A stretch of 44,599 bases of DNA, from positions 1 to 44,599 of IMG/VR virus record IMGVR_UViG_3300045253_000092. One strand, written 5' to 3'. A program made the position numbers and the translations under genes. The notes beneath the pieces are model-generated. The model was not told the origin of the DNA. It saw only the letters and a program-made list of their open reading frames with translations, and searched no databases. This document shows, one piece after another, positions 32,407 through 39,510 of the stretch (position 1 is the stretch's first letter; every line of letters starts with the position of its first letter). The stretch is from a virus.

Positions 32407-35400
32407 CGCGCTACCAGACCTCTCCGATATCTTCGCGGACAACACCGACGCGGGGCCTTCCCCGGACACGTCGAATCTGCCCGACCTGTCCGGCCTGTTT
32501 GCCGACACCGCGGTAGGCACGACCAAGCCGAAGCCGATGCCCAACCTGTCCTCGGTGTTTACCGGGCCGCCAGAGCCCAAGGCGAAGAAGCGGCCGGTGC
32601 TGCCGTGGGAGGACCCCAACAATCCGCTGGTGCAGGCGGCCAAGAAGGGCGAGGCAATGCCCACGGCCGAGGCAGAGCAGCTCGGCCCGGACCCCGGCAC
32701 GGTCATGCCGGCTGCACGCCAGGCGGCTAACCTCGCGGCCGGCTGGGTCTACGGCATCCCGGAGCGGCTGGGCATGGCGCCCGAGGGCACCTACCAGCAG
32801 ATGCAGTCGGATCTCAACGACGAGCGGCAGCGGGCGCTGGAGCACGGCCACGAGGTGGCGCAGACGCTCGCCATCCCCGCTGGCCTCGCGCTGGGCATGG
32901 TCCCCTCGCTGACGGCAGCCAAGGTGGCGCAGGGCGGCCTAGCCGCCGCGGAGGTAGCCGCGCCGAGCCTCGCCAGGAAGCTGGCCGGGGTAGCGGCGGC
33001 AGGGGGCGAGGGAGCCCTCCAGGGCGGCCTACAAGCCACGGGGGAGAGCCCAGAGGACCAGGCCAAGATGGCGGCGCTCGGGGCCGTCCTGGGCTCTGCT
33101 GGGGCCTCTGGGCGGCTGATCCCCGAGGGCCGGTTCAACCCCTCGACGGCAGAGCCTTCTCCCACAGCGCCGGGGCCGGGGGGTTCTCCTCCCCCGCAAC
33201 CGGCCCCGGCACCCGCCGAGGTATCTGCCGCAGTAGACGTGCCAGCCGTCAAGTCCACGGCGGACATGACGCACGCCGAGCTACGGGCGGCTTTCTTGAC
33301 CAGCGAGAAGACCGGCCTGCCCAACCGCCGGGCCTTCGATGAGGTACAGACCGCGCAGCCCAAGCCGGTGGTGGTGCTCTCGGACGTGGACGGGCTCAAG
33401 TACATCAATGACAGCGCCGGCCACGACACGGGCGACCAGCTCTTGAAGCTCAAGGCAGACGCCTACAAGGCTGCGGGAGTGGACGCCTACCACGCAGGCG
33501 GCGACGAGTTCATCGCCCGCTTCGACAGTCCGGAGCAGGCTTCCGCGGCGATGGCGCAGGTGAAGCAACACCTCGGCAATGCCCAGCTTGACTACAGCAC
33601 GCCCGATGGACAGGTGCGACTCTCGGGAGTAGGATTCTCCTATGGCGCAGGCAGCGACCTCGCATCCGCAGACGCCGGCCTTAGAGCTGCAAAGGAAGCT
33701 CGACTCGTTGCGGGAGAACGTGCTCCGCGCGGAGAACCGCCTCCCAACCTTGGCCGAGTACCACAGCCTGATGCCGGCGGGGTCGAAGCTGGTATCCGTC
33801 CAGCCGTCAGCGAGGACGCCGCCACCGTCAGCCGGCCCATCCCGCCCGACCTCCGGGCCGCCGCTGCCGCCAGGGCCGCCGGAGCGCTCACCGTCGAGCC
33901 TCCCGCGCCGCCGGAACCGCCGTTAACCACCAGCCTCAAGAACGCGGTGGCCGGCGCCGAACGCGCCGACCGGGGACTGCCGCCGGTAGAGCACTCCCCG
34001 CTGCAACTGCGTGGCGATCAGGCCATTCTCGACGCCGGCAAGTCTGCGGTGGAGAACGGCTCGGTGGATCCCCGCGCGCTAGCGCAGTCCATCGTGGACA
34101 AGCCGCGGGGAGTGTCCGTGGAGGAAGGCGGCGCGCTGGCCTACGACCGGATGCGGCTAGCGAACGCCCGGCAGGAAGTGCAGCAGCAGGTATTCCAGGC
34201 GCAGGACGCCGGCCAGCCGGTCAGTCCGGAGCTGCGGCAGAAGCTCGCGTCCATCCAAGACGCCTACGACGTGAACGACCAGGCGATTCACCACGCCGGC
34301 ACGGCCTGGAGTGACATTGGCAACTTCCGCCAGCGGTTCATCAAACAGGACTACTCGCTCGCCCAAGTGATGAGCCGGGCGAAGGCGGCCACGCCCGATG
34401 GCGTGGTGCCCGAGCAGGCCGCTAGCCGCCTCGCGCAGACCGACCGCCTGCTCCAGACCGCTCAGACGGCCCTGGACGAGCACACGCAGGGGCTAGGCGA
34501 CCGGGAGCTGAATCGCTCGGTGGCGAGGATGCAGCGCTACGCCAAGCGGTCTTCCGCTCGCGCCGCGACGGCTGCCCAACTGGACGCCGAGTTTGAGGAG
34601 ATGCGCGGGCGCTTCCGCGCTGCTGCCGCTACGCCACGCGCCGGCCTGGACCCCGAGCTGGTGGGCCAGCTTGGCGAGATGGCTTTCAACCGAGTGCGCC
34701 GCGGGGTCAACACCGCAGCCGAGGTGGTGGATCACGTCTATCAGGCGGTCAAGGATCACATTGACGGCATCACGCCCCGTGACGTGCGTGACGCCATCTC
34801 GGGATACGGCAAGACCAGCCAGCCGAGCACTGATCCGGTGGCAGCCAAGGCGCGCGACCTGCGGGCGCAGATGCGCCTCATCTCCTCGCTAGAGGATGCG
34901 CAGGCGGGCCAGGAGCCGCTGCGGTCTGGCTTCCAGCACGCACCGGCTAGCCCGGAAGTCCAGGCCCTGCGCAAGCAAGTGATGGACGCCATGCGCGCCA
35001 ACGGCATCAGGGATCCGCAGGCGCAGTCGCTCCAGGCGTACAAGACCAAGATCCAGAACCAGATCGCCAAAATGGAGGGCGGCGACTTCTCCACGCCGCA
35101 ACGCCGTCCGCTCAAGCTCGACGCGGAGGCGCAGGCGTTGCGCACCAAGGCGCAGGCTCTCCGCGCCAAAGCTGCGCCACAGACCGGCGACTCGGCGCGC
35201 ATCCAGGCTCGCAAGGCGGCGATGCTACGCCAGGCCAAGCAACTGGAATCCAACATCGCGCGCATGGAGACTACGGGCAAGAAGCCCGCGCCGGTAGTGC
35301 GCAAGCCCATCCCGCTGGATCAGGAGGGGCTAGCCCTCCAGGCCAAGGTGGAGACGCTGCGGGCGCGGCAGGATGCAGTCATTCGCCAATTGGACCGCAA

Positions 35401-36787
35401 GAACCGTGGCGGCCTCAGCAAAGCGGGAGACTTCGCCGTTGGCCTGCGTCGCGCCGTGCTGCTCAGCAGCCCCCGCAGCCTCGGCAAGATCGCCAGCTCG
35501 GCTGTCTTCGGCAAGATGGCGGCGAGGCCCGCCGAGGAGCTCGCAGGGGCCTTCTGGAGCAAGCTGCCGGGCATCCGGGAGATCGCCGCCAAGGCGCCCA
35601 CGGAGGGCTCTGCGGGCCTGCGGGCCACCCTGCGCGGGGAAGGCTCGGCGCTAGGCCAGATCGCGGATCCGGAAACCTACCGGGACATTGGCCGCACTCT
35701 CAAGACCGGAGCCGGCGTGCTGGACAGCAAGCGCATGGATCCCGGCACCGGAGAGAAGTTCGATCCGCAGTCGGTGGCTTCGTTCTTCGGCCGGGCGCAC
35801 GGCGCGATGAAGGTGCTGCCGCAGCGGGCCGAGTTCATGCGGGCGCGATCCCGGCTGATCGACTACTACGGTGCCCACCCCGAGCTGAAGGTGGATCCGT
35901 CCACCGCCGAGGGCTCCGCGCGCATCATCGAGGAAGCCAAGGCGAAGTCCCTGGAGGCGAAGTTCCAACAGCCCAACGTGCTGCATACCGCCTTCCACAC
36001 GGGCATTGCCCAACTCAAGAAGGCTGGCGGCGGGTACGAGGCAGCGGCTCACGCGCTTGAGTTCCTCATGCCCATGACTCACATCGCCAGCAACATCGCG
36101 ACGGAGGGCACGGACTACGCCGCCGGGCCAGCGAAGGCCATGCTCCAGATCCTCCGCAGTCGCGGCGTGGACAAGATGACGCCCGAGCAGGCCGACTACG
36201 TGATGCGCAACATCAAGAAGGGCACGGTAGGCTGGGCGCTCGGGGGAGCGGTCATGGGCCATCTCATCAAAGCCGGCGGCTTCTATCAGGAGGGCGACCG
36301 CCGCAAGCCCGGCGATCTACCGGCCGATACCGTCTCCATCGGCGGAGTGCAGCTCCCCCGCTGGCTCACCGGGCATCTGCCCATCGCCTCGGCCATTCAA
36401 GTGGCCCAGGAGCTTCGCAAGAATCCCAACGCGCAGGGCGTGCTGAGGGCAGCGAATGGCATCGCCCAGGAGCTTCCCTACTACGAGATGTACAACGCGG
36501 CCAAGAAGGGCGTTGCCGGCGAGGGCTACGGCGCGCCCAATCAGGTGCGGCGGGACTATTGGGGGGACATTGGCCGCTCCACCATCCTCCCGCCAGACCT
36601 CCCGCGCGTGGCTCGTGTGCAGGATCAGAAGACCGGCAAGCCAGCCACCACGGCGCAGCTCGTCGGACTTGCCGACGCTGACCCGGCCCGCCACCGCTAC
36701 GCGCAGACCATCGCGCAAGAGTTCAAGCTGGGCATCCCCGGCTACCGCAAACAGGTGCCGGCAACGAAGCCGAGGGCCACACCGTGA
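32393..36787 (+). CDS. Giant putative ejection protein with internal GGDEF domain, 1464 aa
   Basis: ATG with GAGGAAGAGG upstream. N-terminus: three copies of a short motif (LPDLSDIF 7-14, LPDLSGLF 29-36, MPNLSSVF 49-56). Residues about 100-250 are amphipathic and Ala/Gly-rich, apt for membrane passage. Residues about 295-430 are a GGDEF domain: TGLPNRRAF (307-315), SDVDGLKYINDSAGHDTGD (330-348, with metal Asp331 and substrate Asp340), AGGDEF (368-373) and a closing ADAGLRAAKEAR helix. All core catalytic residues are present; the inhibitory RxxD before GGDEF is absent (AGVD). The remaining 1030 residues are helical with linkers, as in large phage internal proteins. If active it would make cyclic di-GMP in the host after injection. 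Catalysis and packaging in the virion are inferred. Confidence 0.8.
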   Translation: MGSSSALPDLSDIFADNTDAGPSPDTSNLPDLSGLFADTAVGTTKPKPMPNLSSVFTGPPEPKAKKRPVLPWEDPNNPLVQAAKKGEAMPTAEAEQLGPDPGTVMPAARQAANLAAGWVYGIPERLGMAPEGTYQQMQSDLNDERQRALEHGHEVAQTLAIPAGLALGMVPSLTAAKVAQGGLAAAEVAAPSLARKLAGVAAAGGEGALQGGLQATGESPEDQAKMAALGAVLGSAGASGRLIPEGRFNPSTAEPSPTAPGPGGSPPPQPAPAPAEVSAAVDVPAVKSTADMTHAELRAAFLTSEKTGLPNRRAFDEVQTAQPKPVVVLSDVDGLKYINDSAGHDTGDQLLKLKADAYKAAGVDAYHAGGDEFIARFDSPEQASAAMAQVKQHLGNAQLDYSTPDGQVRLSGVGFSYGAGSDLASADAGLRAAKEARLVAGERAPRGEPPPNLGRVPQPDAGGVEAGIRPAVSEDAATVSRPIPPDLRAAAAARAAGALTVEPPAPPEPPLTTSLKNAVAGAERADRGLPPVEHSPLQLRGDQAILDAGKSAVENGSVDPRALAQSIVDKPRGVSVEEGGALAYDRMRLANARQEVQQQVFQAQDAGQPVSPELRQKLASIQDAYDVNDQAIHHAGTAWSDIGNFRQRFIKQDYSLAQVMSRAKAATPDGVVPEQAASRLAQTDRLLQTAQTALDEHTQGLGDRELNRSVARMQRYAKRSSARAATAAQLDAEFEEMRGRFRAAAATPRAGLDPELVGQLGEMAFNRVRRGVNTAAEVVDHVYQAVKDHIDGITPRDVRDAISGYGKTSQPSTDPVAAKARDLRAQMRLISSLEDAQAGQEPLRSGFQHAPASPEVQALRKQVMDAMRANGIRDPQAQSLQAYKTKIQNQIAKMEGGDFSTPQRRPLKLDAEAQALRTKAQALRAKAAPQTGDSARIQARKAAMLRQAKQLESNIARMETTGKKPAPVVRKPIPLDQEGLALQAKVETLRARQDAVIRQLDRKNRGGLSKAGDFAVGLRRAVLLSSPRSLGKIASSAVFGKMAARPAEELAGAFWSKLPGIREIAAKAPTEGSAGLRATLRGEGSALGQIADPETYRDIGRTLKTGAGVLDSKRMDPGTGEKFDPQSVASFFGRAHGAMKVLPQRAEFMRARSRLIDYYGAHPELKVDPSTAEGSARIIEEAKAKSLEAKFQQPNVLHTAFHTGIAQLKKAGGGYEAAAHALEFLMPMTHIASNIATEGTDYAAGPAKAMLQILRSRGVDKMTPEQADYVMRNIKKGTVGWALGGAVMGHLIKAGGFYQEGDRRKPGDLPADTVSIGGVQLPRWLTGHLPIASAIQVAQELRKNPNAQGVLRAANGIAQELPYYEMYNAAKKGVAGEGYGAPNQVRRDYWGDIGRSTILPPDLPRVARVQDQKTGKPATTAQLVGLADADPARHRYAQTIAQEFKLGIPGYRKQVPATKPRATP
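33642..33926 (+). CDS. Possible overprinted ORF inside the GGDEF segment, 94 aa
   Basis: In the +1 frame of the giant gene, ATG 33642 has AGGA seven bases upstream. Residues 1-55 look protein-like (ALELQRKLDSLRENVLRAEN, LPTLAEYHSLMPAGSKLVSV). Over about 33640-33800 the main frame loses its usual GC preference at third positions (about half instead of most), as expected if a second frame is also constrained. After that the ORF becomes Pro/Ser/Arg-rich, like a shadow. It might be a real small protein or the scar of two compensating frameshifts. Confidence 0.35.
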   Translation: MAQAATSHPQTPALELQRKLDSLRENVLRAENRLPTLAEYHSLMPAGSKLVSVQPSARTPPPSAGPSRPTSGPPLPPGPPERSPSSLPRRRNRR

Positions 36788-37224
36788 GCAGGCCGCGCCG
36801 CCTAGCGCTCCTCGCCTTCGTGCTGACGTGGCTCCCCGCTACGGCAGCCATGCTGGGCATAGCCAGGAGCGGCGCCGCCGCCAGCGCAGCTGCTGCAGCC
36901 GGCTCAGCCAGTAGCATCATCACCGCCAACAAAACAGCCATCGCGGTTGCCCTCATCATGGCCGTGCCGGCTTCGCTGGGGGCGTTGGTCAGCACCTGGG
37001 TGCTGGTGCGCACCACTCGGGTCGCCACGAAAGCTGCCGCCGAACGCGCGGCGCAAGATACTAAGCTGACCGAGATCCACGTTCTCGTCAACGACAGCTT
37101 CAGCAAGCTGACGGCCAAGTTCGACGCCAGCCAAGAGGAAGTCCGCCATCTCACAGAGCAGCTCGCGGACTCACGCACCACGACGGCAGACCTGCGCACC
37201 GAACGAGACAAACCGAAGGAGTGA
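36784..37224 (+). CDS. Membrane protein with coiled-coil tail, 146 aa (lysis cassette)
   Basis: GTG overlaps the giant gene stop (GTGA). Two hydrophobic segments (residues 7-26, LALLAFVLTWLPATAAMLGI; 52-75, AIAVALIMAVPASLGALVST) and then a charged coiled-coil (AAERAAQDTKLTEIHVLVND, FDASQEEVRHLTEQLADSR). Could be a holin or an inner-membrane spanin; the IHVLVNDSF segment recurs in small phage membrane proteins. Position before the holin-like gene supports a lysis role. Confidence 0.6.
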   Translation: MSRPRRLALLAFVLTWLPATAAMLGIARSGAAASAAAAAGSASSIITANKTAIAVALIMAVPASLGALVSTWVLVRTTRVATKAAAERAAQDTKLTEIHVLVNDSFSKLTAKFDASQEEVRHLTEQLADSRTTTADLRTERDKPKE

Positions 37225-37228
37225 CCAA

Positions 37229-37609
37229 ATGCCAGTGAATCCAGCTCCAGACCCGGCGGCGGTAGTCGTCGCGGTGCAGTCCACCTCTCCGTGGAAAAAC
37301 AAACAGCTCTGGCTGAACGTCGTCGCCATCGCCGTGTCGCTGCTCTCGACGCCGGCCATTGTGCAAGCGCTCGGGCCAGTCGTGGGCGCCTCGATCATCA
37401 CTGCCGTGCTCGCCACGCTCAACATCATCCTGCGCCTGTACTCGTTCAACCCGCTCACCGGCACTCCCGGAGCGACCGCGGCAGCCGTGGCTCAGCCGGC
37501 CGCTCTGGCGGCCTCGGTGGCCGCCCCATCGCCTACGCTGGTGGAGGTGGTACCCCCGCCGGCTGGTACGCCATCGCGCCGCGCCACCGACCAACCGCCG
37601 AAACCGTGA
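37229..37609 (+). CDS. Holin-like protein, 126 aa
   Basis: ATG with GAAGGAG upstream. Typical small phage holin: WKNKQLWLNVVAIAVSLLS, a short loop, VVGASIITAVLATLNIILRL ending in RLYS (two membrane segments, residues about 26-70), then a Pro/Ala-rich cytoplasmic tail. The NIILRxxT/S ending of the second segment is common in holins. Would make membrane holes for the endolysin two genes on. Confidence 0.75.
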   Translation: MPVNPAPDPAAVVVAVQSTSPWKNKQLWLNVVAIAVSLLSTPAIVQALGPVVGASIITAVLATLNIILRLYSFNPLTGTPGATAAAVAQPAALAASVAAPSPTLVEVVPPPAGTPSRRATDQPPKP

Positions 37610-37616
37610 GGTGAAC

Positions 37617-37964
37617 ATGAAACGCTTACTCGTCGCCGCCGTCCTGCTGCTGGCCTCCTGCGCCGGCAAGTCACCCGAGCAGACCGCCCTAGAAACCATC
37701 CGTGGCGCTGCCGCCGCCCGCTACGACGTGCTCTTTGCCGCCGGCAAGGCGCACAAGACCGGCGCCATCACCGACGCCCAGCTCAAGACCATCGTCAAGG
37801 ACGGTGACGTGCTGCGTGGAGCCCTCGACGCCGCCGTGGCTACTACCAGCGCCTATGCCGCCACAAAGGGCGCCAGCGGGTCGCTAGACGTGTCGGCCGT
37901 GGCAACGGATCTCGTCCTTCTCACCCGCGATTGGGAGGCCCTCAATGGCAGCCATCAGCCTTAG
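37617..37964 (+). CDS. Predicted lipoprotein, 115 aa (possible outer-membrane spanin)
   Basis: ATG preceded by GTGAGG. Lipoprotein signal MKRLLVAAVLLLASC with lipobox LASC and mature N-terminal Cys15-Ala-Gly. The mature part is helical (TALETIRGAAAARYDVLFAA, LDAAVATTSAYAATKGASG). In a lysis cassette a lipoprotein of this size is a natural spanin candidate, but it lacks the Pro-rich character of many outer-membrane spanins. Confidence 0.65.
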   Translation: MKRLLVAAVLLLASCAGKSPEQTALETIRGAAAARYDVLFAAGKAHKTGAITDAQLKTIVKDGDVLRGALDAAVATTSAYAATKGASGSLDVSAVATDLVLLTRDWEALNGSHQP

Positions 37965-38187
37965 CCCCGAAGCCCTCTCGGCCCTCGTCAACCTCGGCAT
38001 CAAGCTCGCGACCGACGAGGTGACGCGCTACCACGAAGCCCAGGCCGAGACGCTGACCGACGAGCAGATCGTGGAAGCGTGTGCAGCTATCACCGCCGAC
38101 ATGGAGAGTAGCGTCGCCATCGTCAAGGAAGGCGAGGATAGCGTGCGCTCGGGAGCGTCTGGCCTGCCGGAGAAGGGCGCCGACTGA
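37945..38187 (+). CDS. Small acidic protein, 80 aa
   Basis: ATG with GGGAGG seven bases upstream, overlapping the lipoprotein end by 20 bases. Helical and acidic (SPEALSALVNLGIKLATDEV, TDEQIVEACAAITADMESSV). No membrane segment. Its stop overlaps the endolysin start. No family recognised. Confidence 0.6.
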   Translation: MAAISLSPEALSALVNLGIKLATDEVTRYHEAQAETLTDEQIVEACAAITADMESSVAIVKEGEDSVRSGASGLPEKGAD

Positions 38188-38606
38188 TGATTGCCACGCC
38201 GAAGTGGCTAGACATAGCCTTTGGCGAGGTCGGCGTCTCGGAGGTGCCCGGCCCCGGCGCCAATCCACGCATCGTGGAGTACGACGCCTGCACCACGCTC
38301 AAGTCCACCAGCGACGAGGTGCCGTGGTGCTCGGCCTTCCTCTGCTGGGTCATGGAGCAGGCGGGCGAACCCAGCACGCGCTCGGCGATGGCCCGGTCAT
38401 GGACCAACTACGGCATCCCGGCCGTCCCGGTGGTCGGCTGCGTCACCGTCCTGCGGAGGGGCAGTAACCCCGCGCAGGGACACGTCGGACTGCTCCTAGA
38501 CCGCCACGACGGCTGGGTGTACCTGCTCAGCGGCAATACCGGCAACCGGGTAGAGGTGGCCCGCTTCCCCGAGAGTGACGTACTGAGCTACCGGCTGCCG
38601 GAATGA
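38187..38606 (+). CDS. Endolysin, CHAP-like cysteine peptidase/amidase (TIGR02594 type), 139 aa
   Basis: Cuts host peptidoglycan at lysis. The family pattern is complete: PKWLDIAFGEVGVSEVPG at the start, NPRIVEYDA, then the nucleophile motif EVPWCSAFLCWV with Cys48, TRSAMARSWTNYG, GHVGLLLDRHDG with His99, and LLSGNTGNRVEV with Asn117. Length is typical of this minimal endolysin. No signal peptide, so it needs the holin. ATG shares a base with the previous stop. Confidence 0.9.
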   Translation: MIATPKWLDIAFGEVGVSEVPGPGANPRIVEYDACTTLKSTSDEVPWCSAFLCWVMEQAGEPSTRSAMARSWTNYGIPAVPVVGCVTVLRRGSNPAQGHVGLLLDRHDGWVYLLSGNTGNRVEVARFPESDVLSYRLPE

Positions 38607-38695
38607 GGCGCCACCCCTGCCGCCCCATCGGCTGCCTGGCGGTGATCCTGGGAGCGGTGGGCTGGATAGCCGCCTGGGCCTGGGATCGCAGGTAA
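38603..38695 (+). CDS. Tiny membrane peptide, 30 aa
   Basis: ATG overlaps the endolysin stop (ATGA). Product begins MRRHPCRPIGCLAVILGAVG and ends with a Trp-rich half and Asp-Arg-Arg; one membrane segment (residues about 9-26). Could be a small lysis helper, for example a second holin or a spanin remnant. Accepted for its coupling and clear membrane segment. Confidence 0.5.
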   Translation: MRRHPCRPIGCLAVILGAVGWIAAWAWDRR

Positions 38696-38697
38696 GA

Positions 38698-38847
38698 GTG
38701 GGGGCCCTCGACACGCCTTTGCTGGTCGCCCATCTCGAGGCGTTGCGGCGCGGCGAGGCGGTGGAGGTGCCCATCTACGACTTCGTGCGCCATCGGCGCA
38801 GCGGGCAGACGGTGCTCGCAAGACCTGAACGACTTTTCTTTCTCTGA
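38698..38847 (+). pseudogene. Uridine-kinase-like fragment, 49 aa
   Basis: GTG two bases after the previous stop. The product aligns by eye with the middle of bacterial uridine kinase: LDTPLLVAHLEALRRGEAVE, then VPIYDFVRHRRSGQTVLARP, where E. coli Udk has DHSLLLEHLQALKRGSAIDL and PVYSYVEHTRMKETVTVEP. The P-loop before this block and the catalytic and C-terminal parts after it are missing; the fragment ends in ERLFFL and a TGA. It lies at the convergence of the two operons. Either a decayed captured host gene or a small protein re-using the fold fragment. Confidence 0.65.
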
Positions 38848-38854
38848 AGGGCCG

Positions 38855-39181
38855 CTACAGCTCCTCGAGCCTCGCCGCCCGCAGCAGTCTGAAGAAGTCC
38901 TCGGCTTGGAGCACCACTACCCACGGAGTGCGGTTCCGCCGATGGGCTACCACGGGGATCTTGTCCCCGGCGTCGTGGCGGGCCTGCGCCAGTGCATCCC
39001 ACAGCCGGAAGGCTTCGGTCAGTTTCGTCTCGATGTGGAAGGGAGCCAAGTCCTCGCACACCACGTCGGGGGAGTCCGGGCTGCCGCTGAATTGCTGCCC
39101 GCGCCGGGCCTCGTAGCCGTGCTCCCGCAGCAGGGCGGCGAATTGGCGTTCCCCACGGCAACCCTTTTCCCGGCTGTTCAC
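38855..39181 (-). CDS. Holliday-junction-resolvase-like PD-(D/E)XK nuclease, 108 aa
   Basis: GTG start overlapping the upstream stop. Small endonuclease fold: KGCRGERQFAALLREHGYEA with Glu11, SPDVV with Asp39, and FHIETKLTEAFRL with Glu51-x-Lys53 complete the active site; then DALAQARHDAGDKIPVVAHR and TPWVVVLQAEDFFRLL. Length and order match Hjc/VRR-NUC-like phage resolvases. Expected to resolve branched DNA before packaging, complementing the ERF and exonuclease at the other end of this operon. Last gene of the leftward unit. Confidence 0.8.
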   Translation of the reverse strand: MNSREKGCRGERQFAALLREHGYEARRGQQFSGSPDSPDVVCEDLAPFHIETKLTEAFRLWDALAQARHDAGDKIPVVAHRRNRTPWVVVLQAEDFFRLLRAARLEEL

Positions 39182-39501
39182 TTCCGCTCCCGCGCGATGG
39201 CCGCAAGCACGTCGTCTAGAGCGGCGTTGTAGCCGAATCCGAAGGGCCGGCGTGCGTCCTTGATGCGCAGTGCCTCGACCGCCGCTTCGACGTTGCGGAG
39301 AGACTCCGGGGAATCCCGAACGGCTTCGCGCAGGGCGGTCAACGCTGTCTCAAAGTAGCTCTTCACTTCCGCTCCGCCACGGCCTCGCTGAGCGTCCGCG
39401 TGGGCTGCCATCGCCTTATTCTGCGCGTCGTCGGCAGAGTCGGCCTCCACCAACACCGTCCCACGAGTCTTCCACTCCAGTTCCACCTGCCACAGTGCCA
39501 T
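39178..39501 (-). CDS. Hypothetical protein, 107 aa
   Basis: ATG with the same GGAGGCTTCT leader as the gene at 3933. Residues 1-40 look like a small beta-alpha domain (WQVELEWKTRGTVLVEADSA, DDAQNKAMAAHADAQ); the rest is helical (YFETALTALREAVRDSPESL, YNAALDDVLAAIARERK). The start resembles phage DpdA-unrelated small domains with an xVxVEAxxxxxA pattern. Function unknown. Confidence 0.6.
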   Translation of the reverse strand: MALWQVELEWKTRGTVLVEADSADDAQNKAMAAHADAQRGRGGAEVKSYFETALTALREAVRDSPESLRNVEAAVEALRIKDARRPFGFGYNAALDDVLAAIARERK

Positions 39502-39510
39502 AGAAGCCTC

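Noticed and set aside
38698-38847. Phage attachment site in a host uridine kinase gene
   Set aside because: No integrase is seen, and the fragment is from the middle rather than the 3' end of the gene as integration would leave.
38820-38860. Bidirectional terminator between the convergent operons
   Set aside because: There is a short pyrimidine run but no stable hairpin before it on either strand.
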